Positions 7,341-16,728 are shown, numbered from the stretch's first letter. The stretch is DNA of 54,690 bases from Borrelia hermsii DAH (GCF_023035675.1 NZ_CP073139.1:1-54690); one strand, 5' to 3'. Notes: generated by a model not told the origin, from the sequence alone. Made by a program: numbers and translations.

Positions 7341-7943
7341 TTAATTAAAAGTAATAATTTCTATGTTTTCATTATTTGTAATTTTTAAGACACGTCCTAT
7401 AGGAATGAGATTTTTTATAAATGCATAAATTGAGTGTGAATATCCTTTAGGAAGGAAATTGAATGTTAAAAATTTATATGCCGTTTTAAATCCTTTTTTT
7501 GTTTGATGTAATCGAATACGTTTTGGTTTATGCCCTTTAACGGTGCTAGGAGAGATAAAGGAAATAAAGTTAGTTTTTATCCTGTTTAATAATTTTATGT
7601 TAATTACACCAGCTTGTGGGGTAGTAACTTCAATATCGACATTTAAGAAGGCCTTAAAAAGTCTTATAAATGATTCATCAGTGCCAATATGACGTAAAGC
7701 AAAAAGTACACTATCAATGTTTGCTACAAGTGATTCGAGTGGTTGGCTTTCAGAGTAAAAGATTCTAAATAGATTGGATAACCAAATGGCAATAAAACGT
7801 GATGAGCAGTGGCGTGTAGCAGTAATGCTTGTGAAATTAGAATTTAGACTTTTTAGTTCTAGGTACATTGTATTTGCATACTCTAATTCATTTTGTATGA
7901 ACTTTTCAACCCCAGTATCTTGAAGATGGATGGGTATTTGCAT
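7341..7943 (-). CDS. Putative baseplate/tail protein I (DUF735-like)
   Basis: A 200-residue protein between the baseplate J candidate and the fibre gene, matching the J-I-fibre order of P2-like phages. The LRHIGTDESFIRLFKAFL segment (about 88-105) resembles the helical core of gpI-type proteins, and the basic stretch at 139-155 is distinctive. Family assignment (DUF735) is from memory, function from synteny. Confidence 0.6.
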   Translation of the reverse strand: MQIPIHLQDTGVEKFIQNELEYANTMYLELKSLNSNFTSITATRHCSSRFIAIWLSNLFRIFYSESQPLESLVANIDSVLFALRHIGTDESFIRLFKAFLNVDIEVTTPQAGVINIKLLNRIKTNFISFISPSTVKGHKPKRIRLHQTKKGFKTAYKFLTFNFLPKGYSHSIYAFIKNLIPIGRVLKITNNENIEIITFN

Positions 7944-7957
7944 TTTTAATAGCTCCT

Positions 7958-8836
7958 TTAAGTTGTAATGTCAATGATTAATCTGTCAGTAAGATTGAAG
8001 ATAAGTATTTCCTCAGGCTTAACTTCAATATTAGTATTTTCCTTAAATTCTGAATCAGTAATGCTTGCAATTTTAGTGTCATCTGTGTCTTTAATGCAAG
8101 CATATATTTTCATACTCTTAATTCCCTTAATCTCATTAACAGGAGCTATAAAATCTTGATATTCAAAGCTGATGCCCATATCAGGATAGTTATTAGTTAC
8201 AATACGTTTGTATATATCTCTTATTTGCATGTCTATGTTAAGATATATGTGATTCTTAAGATCAAGTTGATATTTTACTTTAAGGTATACGTATTTTTTC
8301 TTTCCTAAAGATATTTTATAGCTTTTGAGTTGATTATGAGTGTTAAGGCCATCAATTGTGATACTACCATTAAAGAGTGTACCTACAGGCATAGTTGAAT
8401 AAAGCACTTTCCAAAGTTTGGCTTTAAATGTAGAATCAGTGATATCAGTTTTACTAGAATTTAGTAAAGAGTCATTTAATATAAGATAAATATCAGCTGT
8501 TCCGGCTTTAGAATCAATATTGACGTACTCTATTTCTTTAAGTTTAAGCAATGATGAACGAACCGCATCAAAGGTAGTACTCTTAACACTTATGTGCTCT
8601 TCGATTGCCTTAAAGTATTCGCCACCGGGACTTACTTTAGAGAAAAATGAATTAAGTTCATCAATGATTTGTTCTTCAATTGTTGCAAGTGAGGTTGCAA
8701 TAATATTGTAAATGGAGGATGGGTCATTATTAATGACAATCCCATGCATATCTCGTAAGTATGCTCGTTTGGCATTAACTATTTGTTGGATATTCTGTTT
8801 TAGAATACCAAAATCAGGATCAAAAAGAATGCTCAT
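7958..8836 (-). CDS. Baseplate J-like protein (DUF276-like)
   Basis: A 292-residue protein. The N-terminal pattern (a helix, then ND at 37-38, ATSLATIEEQIIDELNSFF around 47-65, then SPGGEYFKAIEEHISV at 69-84) is typical of baseplate J/gp47 proteins, which form the baseplate wedge ring. A beta-rich middle and a C-terminal domain follow. It overlaps the upstream gp25/W-like gene by four bases, and that W-J pairing supports both calls. Confidence 0.68.
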   Translation of the reverse strand: MSILFDPDFGILKQNIQQIVNAKRAYLRDMHGIVINNDPSSIYNIIATSLATIEEQIIDELNSFFSKVSPGGEYFKAIEEHISVKSTTFDAVRSSLLKLKEIEYVNIDSKAGTADIYLILNDSLLNSSKTDITDSTFKAKLWKVLYSTMPVGTLFNGSITIDGLNTHNQLKSYKISLGKKKYVYLKVKYQLDLKNHIYLNIDMQIRDIYKRIVTNNYPDMGISFEYQDFIAPVNEIKGIKSMKIYACIKDTDDTKIASITDSEFKENTNIEVKPEEILIFNLTDRLIIDITT

Positions 8837-9165
8837 ATTCTAATCTCCATATCTAAAGTGTCGTTTGCAAATTCAAATATAATGTTTAATGTGTTATTTT
8901 TAGTAATTGTTTCAATGTTGACAACATCAATCTTGAGGTCTTGTATAATGCTTGAAAAGTAAGTTTTAATTTGTGTTAAAGAGCTTGTCTTAGCAAACCT
9001 TGTAAAGAAATTATAATCAAATCCCCAATTAGGAGCATTCTTAAGACTACCCTTTGGAGTTCTTAAAAATATAAATAAACGTTGCTTTTGTTCATTTATT
9101 CCACTAGTTAATGCTAAGTCTTTTTTAAAAACCAAATTAAATTGGTTGTCAATCTGTAAATCCAA
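8833..9165 (-). CDS. Baseplate wedge protein, gp25/GpW-like
   Basis: A 110-residue protein with the layout of gp25/W lysozyme-like wedge proteins: an early DLALTSGINEQKQRLFIFL segment (15-33), then TPKGSLKNAPNWGFD (36-50). These proteins join the baseplate to the tail tube. The start is TTG; AAGG lies seven bases upstream on the coding strand and no ATG is better placed. Confidence 0.65.
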   Translation of the reverse strand: MDLQIDNQFNLVFKKDLALTSGINEQKQRLFIFLRTPKGSLKNAPNWGFDYNFFTRFAKTSSLTQIKTYFSSIIQDLKIDVVNIETITKNNTLNIIFEFANDTLDMEIRI

Positions 9166-9235
9166 TCTTTAACCTTTTAATGATTCTAATTTAACCTTTA
9201 ACCGGTAGTAAATATAGCACTATTTTGGCAAAAAC

Positions 9236-9778
9236 CTATTTTAGTAACATATTTATTTTAGTTGTAATTTTTACAAGATTGCTGTAAAAGCTAGGTTCAA
9301 CACTAGCATTTCCAATGACCCGTAAATTTTGTAGACAAGAAACAATTTCTTCTAATACTGCCCTTAAGCTTGTATTGTTAGCTTTAATGTCTATGGGGTT
9401 TTGTATGTCAATTGCAAAGTCATTAACTTTGATAGTAGCATTTTGCATGTTAATTGGCCTTAGAATATAAAAATAGTTTTTGTCAAAATAATGATTATCA
9501 TCCTCATTAAAAAGGTTAATACTACTTTGAAGTAAGATTACCCCGTCATTTTCTTTAAGATTAAAATGCATGTTTGATATATTGCGTGTCTTAATTTCTA
9601 AGTCTGTGTGTCCAGAGAGCAAAACAACACCTTCTTGTGTAGAGGCGTTAAAAGATTTGATTATTCCTATTTTAGAGATAAAAATGTTTCTATAAGTCCA
9701 TAGTTTTATTTCTTCTTGTGTTAACGGGGAGCCTTTCATTTGGCTATTCATTCTGTATATTTCATAATTCAAGTTCAT
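9236..9778 (-). CDS. Putative baseplate/spike assembly protein (DUF777-like)
   Basis: A 180-residue protein. After a polar helical start, residues 35-110 alternate hydrophobic and polar residues with glycines (IGIIKSFNASTQEGVVLLSG), consistent with the OB-like domain of gpV/gp5-type spike proteins. Its stop abuts the start of the next gene upstream. Located between the hub candidate and W/J genes, it is best read as a spike or baseplate hub adaptor, by position. Confidence 0.55.
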   Translation of the reverse strand: MNLNYEIYRMNSQMKGSPLTQEEIKLWTYRNIFISKIGIIKSFNASTQEGVVLLSGHTDLEIKTRNISNMHFNLKENDGVILLQSSINLFNEDDNHYFDKNYFYILRPINMQNATIKVNDFAIDIQNPIDIKANNTSLRAVLEEIVSCLQNLRVIGNASVEPSFYSNLVKITTKINMLLK

Positions 9779-10765
9779 TTATTTAGCTGTCCCATTTATT
9801 TCTAAGTAATTAGAGTCATCATAAAGCTTAAGGATAAGTGAGCATTCACCAGTATTGCTTAAGATAGCATTAGACTCTATAATACTGCTCTTAACTTCTT
9901 TTCCAAGCGAGTCAATGAATTTTACCCTGTCACCAACTTTCAGTTTGTGTGTGTACATAACTTTGGCATTCCAATATATAAATCTTATACTTAAAGTACT
10001 GCCAATAGTAATCTCTTGTTGAGGAATAAACTCAAGACCAAAATCTTCAAGAGGTAGATAATTTGTATTTTGCTCTGCAGGTGTGGCGTTAGTAAAAATG
10101 TAATTACACTCAACATGAGTGTTCCCGAGAGCCGATTCTTTAATAAGTTGTGTATGCTCCTTAGGTACAATATCTGTTCTAACACTTTGAACATACTTTT
10201 TAGTTATCTTTTCAAGAAACTCAAGAGGAGTATTTGCACAAAAACTTTCTGTTATAATTTTTGTTCTCTCAGCATAGCTCATATTGATAATGCATTTACC
10301 AGGAAAAGCTGATTTAATTGCATTCTCTACACTCATTCCCTGGAATTGATTTATTTTAAGCTTGCGATTGAAATAATTACTTTTTGTTGCCAAATGAATT
10401 TCAAGGTCAACACTAAAATCTCCATTGGGATAATCAGTACTCATAGGAACACCCAAATAACCTGCCATAATAAAGTCATAATCTTTAGAGTCTGCGAACT
10501 TTTTATAAGATATTTTTACAATATCTCCTTCATTTACATTATCAGTAAAGTCTATAGGTAGGTTCCAAAGGGTTAGCTTGCTTTTCTTTGCACACACATA
10601 ATTGTTACTTGAGTACATATCAGATATTGATATGTCAATGTGTATTCCATCTTCAGTTTTAATTATAATTTTAGGCTTTTCTTCTGATGTGATATTCTTA
10701 GTGCTAGTTTTACTTGGATTATAAAATTCGATTTTGAAGTCGTATTTGATAAGTCTACATTCCAT
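9779..10765 (-). CDS. Putative tail hub/late control D-like protein (DUF693-like)
   Basis: A 328-residue beta-rich protein between the DUF792-like gene and the spike candidate. The N-terminal half has an ordered strand pattern with ISISDMYSSNNYV and WNLPIDFTDNVNEGDIVKI, resembling the opening domain of gpD/gp27-type hub proteins, where short linkers join beta barrels. DUF693 is from memory, and the hub role rests on synteny with P2-like tails (tape measure - X - D - V - W - J). Confidence 0.58.
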   Translation of the reverse strand: MECRLIKYDFKIEFYNPSKTSTKNITSEEKPKIIIKTEDGIHIDISISDMYSSNNYVCAKKSKLTLWNLPIDFTDNVNEGDIVKISYKKFADSKDYDFIMAGYLGVPMSTDYPNGDFSVDLEIHLATKSNYFNRKLKINQFQGMSVENAIKSAFPGKCIINMSYAERTKIITESFCANTPLEFLEKITKKYVQSVRTDIVPKEHTQLIKESALGNTHVECNYIFTNATPAEQNTNYLPLEDFGLEFIPQQEITIGSTLSIRFIYWNAKVMYTHKLKVGDRVKFIDSLGKEVKSSIIESNAILSNTGECSLILKLYDDSNYLEINGTAK

Positions 10766-10769
10766 GAAG

Positions 10770-11405
10770 TTATCCTTTATATATTGAAAATGTTTTAAGA
10801 ACTTCTAAGGTAAGACTAATTTCAACCTCATCAAGGTATACTGTGTCCTTAAGGGTAAGAGAGGTAATTGCAACAATACCCCTAAACCCTAAAGTTGGAC
10901 TGTAGAAACTAAATGGTACACTCTCTTCAACTCTATTAATAAGTTGTTGTTTTGCCAGATTACTGGTATGAGGAAAGATTAACTTTCCAAAAGCCGTATT
11001 AGCCGAGAATTTAAGCAGTTCCTTATAAGCACTAGTTAATACAGCATTATTTAATGTGATAACTTCACCAGTGAAAGTTGGATTGTAACTTACATATTCA
11101 GATTTACGTGTGTAGTAGTCAATTACAGGACGCTTTGAACATGTTGTGGTGTAAGTTGTGCTAATTAGTTCAGTTTTGGGTAAGATGAAAAATCCTTGTG
11201 GAACGTATCCCAGTCCCTTAAAGTCCATCCTTGGACATAAACTTAAGAAGTTATATGCCATAAACACACTAGAAATTTCATTGAATGTTTCTTTAAGGAT
11301 ACTTGTTACTTGTGATGGAGTAAGCTTTAAGAAGTCTAGTGTTGCCTTTACTGGTGCTGTGTCTTTATATTTATGAATGAAGTCTGTTGTAAGCTGTGGT
11401 ATCAT
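10770..11405 (-). CDS. Putative tail assembly/tape-measure-proximal protein (DUF792-like)
   Basis: A 211-residue protein directly downstream of the tape measure gene and four bases from the hub gene. It is mixed alpha/beta with a C-terminal TLKDTVYLDEVEISLTLEVLKTFSI strand region. In many tailed phages this slot encodes a distal tail or LysM-type adaptor protein, but no LysM motif is evident here. Family assignment from memory. Confidence 0.55.
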   Translation of the reverse strand: MIPQLTTDFIHKYKDTAPVKATLDFLKLTPSQVTSILKETFNEISSVFMAYNFLSLCPRMDFKGLGYVPQGFFILPKTELISTTYTTTCSKRPVIDYYTRKSEYVSYNPTFTGEVITLNNAVLTSAYKELLKFSANTAFGKLIFPHTSNLAKQQLINRVEESVPFSFYSPTLGFRGIVAITSLTLKDTVYLDEVEISLTLEVLKTFSIYKG

Positions 11406-11418
11406 ATTTAAATGCTCC

Positions 11419-12765
11419 TTAAGGTGTTCTTATGCTTGCGTCTGTTTCTAATTTTGATTCAGTATCAGTACTTAAGAGTGGTGAATGGCTTTTATCTGTT
11501 GTAGGTTTTGAACCAAATAACCATTTGTATGCCCAATTAGGCAGTGTTAATTTTAGAATTTGATTTCCAAGCTTTATAAGCCATTCGTTAATGTCACCGA
11601 AAAAACTTTTAATTCCGTCTATTATGGGCTCAACAATATGTGTTTTGACGGTAAAACCTGTTAACCATTTAGCTATGGTTTCTATTTTTTCCAACATGGG
11701 TTGGAATACACTAGCTGAAAGTTTTCCAAATGAATCTTGAGCTTTATCCAGACTATCCTTAATTTTTTCAGCTTCACTAGCATAAGTAGGAAACTCAAGA
11801 GAGTTCCAGTCCTTAATAATTTCTTTTAATTTGTCTGTTCTGTAATCAAAGGTATAACCAGTTGCTACTCTGTCATATTCCATTTCGGCTCGTTCATTAT
11901 ATTTATCAGTAAATTTATTAAATGAACTCATAATGTTATAAAGAGAACCGCTTTTGCCTTGCAAGAATTCTGCTACTGCAGTAATAGCAGAATTCTTATC
12001 ACTAACAACCCCGGTAGATTTAAGCTTTGCAGCAAATGCTACAGCCTGCTTAAGATTATCGTCATTGTTTTGACCTAAGTGTTGTAATACTTTTCTAAGA
12101 GTCCCAGCAGAGTTGAGAAAATCTTCTCTTTCAATGCTGTTCCCAAAACCAGGTATGCCTTGAAGCATGCTATCAAGTTTGCTCTTTTCATTTGTTTTAA
12201 ATACTCTTGAAGTAATTAAGTCAAGCTTTTGAAATCTAGCATCATTAAGTATAGATTTTTTTGCAAAATTCAAGATATCACCAATACCACTTTGAAAGGT
12301 ATGACCCACTATATGTCCAAGAGCAGTTCCAGTAGCAATTTTCAAAATGCTACCGCCTTTAAGAATACTTTTTTGGATAGCTTTGTGAAGTATTGTTTCC
12401 TTATGCTTGCCACTTTTCATTTCTTCATATTCTAATCGTCTTCGGTCTTTACTTGACATAAGTGAACGCTTGAATGCTTTTTTTCTAGCTTCCTCAAATT
12501 TGTATCCTAGCTTAACAAGTTTTTTAGTTTCAGTAAATCTAAACTTTTCTACCCTTTCTCGTAATTTCTCATATTTGGTTTGTTTGGCTAGTTCACGTTT
12601 CTTCTCAGATAAGTTATGTTTTAAGATATCTTTAGTGCTCTTTAGAGAAGATTTTTTAGGTTTAATTAAATGTTCTAGTTTAGAAATGTCTTTTTCTAAT
12701 GATTTGCGAGTTGATGCATGATCTAGCACTCCTGTAAATTTAATTGTAAATTTTGGAGTATTCAT
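11419..12765 (-). CDS. Tail tape measure protein (DUF759-like)
   Basis: A 448-residue protein, the longest of the tail module after the terminase. It is mostly helical with a basic N-terminal third (many Lys/Arg, 20-120), a Gly/Ala-rich hydrophobic stretch (ILKIATGTALGHIVGHTF at about 140-157) and a further hydrophobic segment near 365-420. This composition and the position between tail tube chaperone genes and the baseplate are typical of tape measures, which set tail length. At about 1.5 angstrom per residue, it predicts a tail of roughly 65-70 nm. Confidence 0.7.
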   Translation of the reverse strand: MNTPKFTIKFTGVLDHASTRKSLEKDISKLEHLIKPKKSSLKSTKDILKHNLSEKKRELAKQTKYEKLRERVEKFRFTETKKLVKLGYKFEEARKKAFKRSLMSSKDRRRLEYEEMKSGKHKETILHKAIQKSILKGGSILKIATGTALGHIVGHTFQSGIGDILNFAKKSILNDARFQKLDLITSRVFKTNEKSKLDSMLQGIPGFGNSIEREDFLNSAGTLRKVLQHLGQNNDDNLKQAVAFAAKLKSTGVVSDKNSAITAVAEFLQGKSGSLYNIMSSFNKFTDKYNERAEMEYDRVATGYTFDYRTDKLKEIIKDWNSLEFPTYASEAEKIKDSLDKAQDSFGKLSASVFQPMLEKIETIAKWLTGFTVKTHIVEPIIDGIKSFFGDINEWLIKLGNQILKLTLPNWAYKWLFGSKPTTDKSHSPLLSTDTESKLETDASIRTP

Positions 12766-12992
12766 AACATTCCCTTAGAGAGAGTCATTTCAAATATTTG
12801 CTTTTCAAGTTTCAGATTCGATATTTTGTAAACCTCATTTAGTTCTTCGTAGTTCAATGTTTTGACTTCATTTAAAGTGCAAATACCCATGATAACAGGA
12901 AAGAAATATTTGTTTTGTTTTATCTCTTCAAGTAACTTAAAATATTCAAGTTTGGTTTCATTAAAGATTTTACTTCCATTATGGATTTTCAT
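12762..12992 (-). CDS. Small tail assembly chaperone candidate (DUF1322-like)
   Basis: A 76-residue helical protein that overlaps the preceding gene by 14 bases and the tape measure gene by four. Two small overlapping genes between tail tube and tape measure are the hallmark of the G/GT tail-chaperone pair, which often uses a -1 frameshift. I did not find a clear slippery heptamer in the overlap, so separate initiation is assumed. Confidence 0.6.
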   Translation of the reverse strand: MKIHNGSKIFNETKLEYFKLLEEIKQNKYFFPVIMGICTLNEVKTLNYEELNEVYKISNLKLEKQIFEMTLSKGML

Positions 12993-13437
12993 CCTGTATC
13001 CCCATTGATGTTTGTTGTGACTTGATATTTTGTATTATCTGTTCATAATTCCAACTATCATTAATGTAATCAAATTGTACAAATCCATCAGCATTATTTA
13101 GATAATGGCTTAAGTAAACTAAAGTTGGTTTCTTAAAGTCAGGATCTGATTTGAATACATCAAACTGAATTGAGTAAAGTATGTACTTAAGATAATCTTT
13201 GTAGTAAGTAATGTACTCTCTATTTTCATTTAAAATAAAGTAAAATTCATCTAAAAAGCCAGGTTTAATCATAAGGTCTGTTATTGCTCTTAAGTATTCA
13301 AGATTATTAAGTTTTTTGATGCCTTCATTTTGTGAAAATCCTAATATAGAGTCCCATTCGTAAACGGGCAGTACTCTTACTTCAAATGTAAAAGTCTTAT
13401 CTTTAGTTAATATATTCATTTTGTAACGCGTAATCAT
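12979..13437 (-). CDS. Tail assembly chaperone candidate (DUF1473-like)
   Basis: A 152-residue acidic protein following the tail tube candidate, with the composition expected of the gpG-type chaperone that binds the tape measure. GGAGG on the coding strand, about six bases before the ATG, gives a clear start. Assignment by position; the family name is from memory. Confidence 0.6.
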   Translation of the reverse strand: MITRYKMNILTKDKTFTFEVRVLPVYEWDSILGFSQNEGIKKLNNLEYLRAITDLMIKPGFLDEFYFILNENREYITYYKDYLKYILYSIQFDVFKSDPDFKKPTLVYLSHYLNNADGFVQFDYINDSWNYEQIIQNIKSQQTSMGIQDENP

Positions 13438-13461
13438 AAAATCCTCCTTAAGCGTTCAAAA

Positions 13462-13887
13462 TTAGGTGTTTACTGTGCAGTTAACCGCTCTGATTTCAAA
13501 TGTAACCTTTTCAGCTTCAGCAGAATAACTTCTTGAAGGTTCTTCTGCAAAAAATGCATATTGAGATACAATTTTGATGTCTTCTAAGTCATTGAATACT
13601 AAATCTAACATCTTTGCAGTTTTACTTTGATGAGTATTATAAAATTGGTCTTTTGAAAGCTTTGTTAGCAATTTGTACTCATAAGATCCAATTGTAACTT
13701 CAATATTGAATATGAAAGTAATGGTTCTAGGATCCCTGAAGCTAACTACGGGGAAACCCCTATCTTCACTGCTAGCTACCGCTCTTGTTGTAGGTTCACT
13801 TGTAAGTTCTAACTTACCACCTTGAACTTCATTCCCACCAATTGAAAAAAATATGTTCCTTAAATCATAGTATTGTTCCATTCTCAA
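13462..13887 (-). CDS. Tail tube protein candidate (DUF1463-like)
   Basis: A 141-residue, beta-rich protein (VSFRDPRTITFIFNIEV, VTFEIRAVNCTV at the end) with size and strand pattern typical of tail tube subunits. It overlaps the 375-residue sheath candidate by four bases. Sheath-then-tube order is characteristic of contractile-tailed phages. Confidence 0.62.
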   Translation of the reverse strand: MRMEQYYDLRNIFFSIGGNEVQGGKLELTSEPTTRAVASSEDRGFPVVSFRDPRTITFIFNIEVTIGSYEYKLLTKLSKDQFYNTHQSKTAKMLDLVFNDLEDIKIVSQYAFFAEEPSRSYSAEAEKVTFEIRAVNCTVNT

Positions 13888-15011
13888 TTCTCCTTCAAGC
13901 TATTTAGATAACTATTTATATCTTGTGCTGTAATGTTTAAAAGGACAGCGTTCATAGAGTGGTTATAAGTAATCTCTATTGATAAGAAAAGCTTTAGCTC
14001 GGGTGTTGGTGATATGTGAATCTTAAGCTTGGAGTAAGCAACAATAATATTCCTATCAATGAAACGTTTAAGCATACATTCAACAGCAGCACTGTAAGCA
14101 TTATCTCTTTTTCCTGAGAGTTGTAGTTCTGATAGTTTACTATTCTGTCTACCATTAACATTCCATACTCTAATAAGCTCGGATGTAAGTTCAGATTTGA
14201 TATAATGATAAGTAAATAATTCGTCAATGGGAGTTCCTTCAAGAGTTACTCCTTCCTTAAAAGCCATAACACCATCAAGACCAGTCTCATTAAGCAATGA
14301 GTAAAAGTTAATATTAGCATTCCTAAGTTTACAGGTTATAGAATCATCAGTAATAGGACTCATACCGCTAAACTTAAGTCCATAAGGGTTTACAGCATGA
14401 AATATACTCGCTTCATGTAAGTATTTAGATATAAATCTTAAGTGTAAGTATTCCTCTCCTTTAGAGTGGATAACAATAATTTTAGATTTAGAATTCGTAC
14501 CATTTTTAAACAACGCTTTTATTTCAGATTCTTTTGTTGCAAATACAAAGAAGTGAGCAGGGTCTTTAAAATGAGTATAATCATCCTTATATATTGTAAG
14601 CCCATCACCACCATCACTGTTACTTGAATAAGTATTAATAAGGGCAACAAAAGTATATCTATTGTCTCTAAGTTGGGTTTTAATTGCCTTTGCTTCGGTT
14701 CCCTCTTTATATATAAGTAGCTTGACTGATCTAAGTCCGGCATCACCTGCTGAGAAGAATGCTTGCATTGCTTTTTTTAGGTATTCTCTCTCCTTATTAA
14801 ATTCATCCTCACCATTACTTCCTTCTTTTTCAAGTGCCTCGATTTGTTTTTCAAAGCTATTTATATTTAAGTTTAATATCTTTACCTTAGGTGTTGAATC
14901 ATTGAGTTTGATCTTTGCACATTTATACACTAGTAAGGGTGTATAGTAACTTACATAGTTTATATCTAATTCAGAATGTGCCAAATTCACACTGATTGTA
15001 TCTTGTGGCAT
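13884..15011 (-). CDS. Putative tail sheath protein (DUF787-like)
   Basis: A 375-residue protein upstream of the tail tube candidate. Features consistent with a sheath are its size, a flexible N-terminal strand with ISVN, a central Rossmann-like half with alternating strands and helices (about 115-250) and a C-terminal beta segment (LSIEITYNHSMNAVLLNITAQD) that could interlock neighbours. No sheath signature is strong enough to be certain. If correct, the particle has a contractile tail. Confidence 0.55.
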   Translation of the reverse strand: MPQDTISVNLAHSELDINYVSYYTPLLVYKCAKIKLNDSTPKVKILNLNINSFEKQIEALEKEGSNGEDEFNKEREYLKKAMQAFFSAGDAGLRSVKLLIYKEGTEAKAIKTQLRDNRYTFVALINTYSSNSDGGDGLTIYKDDYTHFKDPAHFFVFATKESEIKALFKNGTNSKSKIIVIHSKGEEYLHLRFISKYLHEASIFHAVNPYGLKFSGMSPITDDSITCKLRNANINFYSLLNETGLDGVMAFKEGVTLEGTPIDELFTYHYIKSELTSELIRVWNVNGRQNSKLSELQLSGKRDNAYSAAVECMLKRFIDRNIIVAYSKLKIHISPTPELKLFLSIEITYNHSMNAVLLNITAQDINSYLNSLKEN

Positions 15012-15564
15012 TCTGTTCTTCCTCCTTAATTTGGTTTTCTTTTACTTGCACATTAGCTTTAAAACCACAACTTGCACAGTATGCCAACTGACTATAATTG
15101 CTCTTGATATCAATAAGACCAGAATTTTGCATATTGGTTGTAGCATAAATGTAAAACTTTAGATCTATTTCATGAGTGCTTATACCTTCTTCAGGTTTGA
15201 ATGTAAACCGTTGGGTACCTAAGTCATGTAAAAAATCACTAAATAACGTATAAAGTGACATAAGTCTCTTATATGCATTCTTATTAACGTTTGCAAATGC
15301 CATGAAATAGATTTGGAAACAGATACCAAATTCATTTACATTTTTGTAAAATGAACCGGTTCTTAAGTTGTGATTAAAGAGACCTAAGGTATTTTCAAAT
15401 TTTATTGCAAGGATATTGGGCTTTTTTATTGTATGTTCAGACATGTATGGATGGTTATGCGTATTTATAATATCAACATCAAGTTTATGAATGCTTGCAA
15501 ATTTAGTGAAGTCTTTTAAAACTGATATTAGAGATTGATTTATAGTAGCAATATCCAGTATCAT
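14971..15564 (-). CDS. Putative neck/tail terminator protein
   Basis: A 197-residue protein between the gp10-like and sheath genes, the usual slot for the tail terminator. It overlaps the sheath candidate by 41 bases at its acidic C-terminal tail (KENQIKEEEQNATRYNQ), so the last residues may be dispensable. It contains two CxxC-like cysteines in CASCGF at about 165-170 (Cys165, Cys168), an uncommon feature that may bind metal. The function is inferred from position. Confidence 0.55.
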   Translation of the reverse strand: MILDIATINQSLISVLKDFTKFASIHKLDVDIINTHNHPYMSEHTIKKPNILAIKFENTLGLFNHNLRTGSFYKNVNEFGICFQIYFMAFANVNKNAYKRLMSLYTLFSDFLHDLGTQRFTFKPEEGISTHEIDLKFYIYATTNMQNSGLIDIKSNYSQLAYCASCGFKANVQVKENQIKEEEQNATRYNQCEFGTF

Positions 15565-15950
15565 TCATTTATCCTATATTCAATGGTCTTAAGCATAAGT
15601 CCGCTGCAACTGAGTGGTACCTCAGGTGTTTTGCTACCCCTTCTCTTTTTTAAAGCAATTGTCTTAGGAGAGAGTGCAGGTTTTACTTTAGATGCTAATA
15701 CGTAATTTTTATAATATTCTATAAATGCATTTCCCAAAGCATTCATACCATTTTTAATGCCTTTATTAAATTCGTTATTCATATAATTGGTATTAACGTA
15801 TTCTCTAAACTGAGAAGAATTAGCTACTTCAGTCAAGTGCTTACGTATAGGTAAATTCTTAGTACCCATTTCATGTATAAATGCTACCAAAGCACGTCCC
15901 CCAAACCAACCAATCTCTAATTCTACTTCTCTAAAACCTTTTATCTCCAT
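15561..15950 (-). CDS. Neck/tail completion protein, HK97 gp10-like
   Basis: A 129-residue basic protein. The C-terminal pattern (ALSPKTIALKKRRGS at about 93-107, then PLSCSGLMLKTIEYRI at 112-127) matches the conserved end of HK97 gp10/Mu gpG-like tail completion proteins (P-L-T...K...PL...G.L..SI). It also has the family's GTKNLPIRKHL segment near 29-39. It overlaps the upstream gene by ten bases. Confidence 0.65.
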   Translation of the reverse strand: MEIKGFREVELEIGWFGGRALVAFIHEMGTKNLPIRKHLTEVANSSQFREYVNTNYMNNEFNKGIKNGMNALGNAFIEYYKNYVLASKVKPALSPKTIALKKRRGSKTPEVPLSCSGLMLKTIEYRINE

Positions 15951-16315
15951 TCCAAACCCCGTAAAATTAAAGTCTTATAACCAACGCTAGAGTCAATCTT
16001 TATAATTTCAAAAAATGAACCCTCAAGTGATACTCTGTCTTTAATTTCAAAATTAATCTCAGCATTTGTGTAAAGCTTTGATAAGTTTTCCAAGTCATAA
16101 ATATTAGAGTCATTAATTTTTACAAGTTCTTGTGGAGAGATATCGATAATAATTCCAACAAATTGAGTGTAATTATTTTTATCGAAATTAATCTCAGGGC
16201 TTTCAAACTCATCATCATGCGAATATGTTCCTTTGTAAAACCGGAAGTATGATTCTTCACGAAACCTGCCAATCATGCGATCTGCCATACTAGCAAGTCT
16301 TTCTCTTGTACTCAT
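15941..16315 (-). CDS. Putative head-tail connector (DUF1506-like)
   Basis: A 124-residue protein whose start overlaps the previous stop by one base. A short helix (1-20) is followed by a beta-rich domain (about 45-124) ending in SVGYKTLILRGLEWR, similar to head-closure proteins of the SPP1 gp16/HK97 type. Position between connector and gp10-like genes supports this. Confidence 0.58.
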   Translation of the reverse strand: MSTRERLASMADRMIGRFREESYFRFYKGTYSHDDEFESPEINFDKNNYTQFVGIIIDISPQELVKINDSNIYDLENLSKLYTNAEINFEIKDRVSLEGSFFEIIKIDSSVGYKTLILRGLEWR

Positions 16316-16728
16316 TACACAACACCTATGCAGTAAGTCTTACGTGCTCCTGACTTAATTTGTGTGAGAAGCTCTTCAAAAGAAGAGCAATAATCTTTAC
16401 CCCCACAATTCAATTCGGTGCCTGAGGATGGATAATAATCAATCTCAAGCTCACCAAATTTTTCTTTTTTGATTTGTTCAAGACCAAACTCACGAATCAC
16501 ACCAGAACGCTTTAGATGGCAACCTATGTGATAATAAAGCAGTAGAGATGCTTGACTAATATTTAATGTGCTAAGGTTAACACCACGTGTATTAAGTATC
16601 ATCTCAAGTAGCTTTGCTTGTTCTTCAAACTTTGCAAAACTTAAATCCTCTTCAGATAAATCTAAGAGAGCTTTAATTCGTAAGTAAAGCTCTCCAAAAC
16701 CTTCTGATGATTCTACATCACTATCCAT
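16315..16728 (-). CDS. Putative head-tail adaptor, gp6-like
   Basis: A 137-residue protein just after the capsid gene. It is largely helical (FGELYLRIKALLDLSEEDLSF; QASLLLYYHIGCHLKRSG) with a short C-terminal tail, as expected of adaptor proteins that dock under the portal. Helical content and order capsid - adaptor - closure - gp10 are the evidence; the family itself is not recognised. Confidence 0.58.
   Translation of the reverse strand: MDSDVESSEGFGELYLRIKALLDLSEEDLSFAKFEEQAKLLEMILNTRGVNLSTLNISQASLLLYYHIGCHLKRSGVIREFGLEQIKKEKFGELEIDYYPSSGTELNCGGKDYCSSFEELLTQIKSGARKTYCIGVV

Noticed and set aside
12979..12992. Programmed -1 frameshift between the tail chaperone genes
   Set aside because: The overlap is in the right place but no convincing slippery heptamer was found, and the downstream frame has its own ATG.
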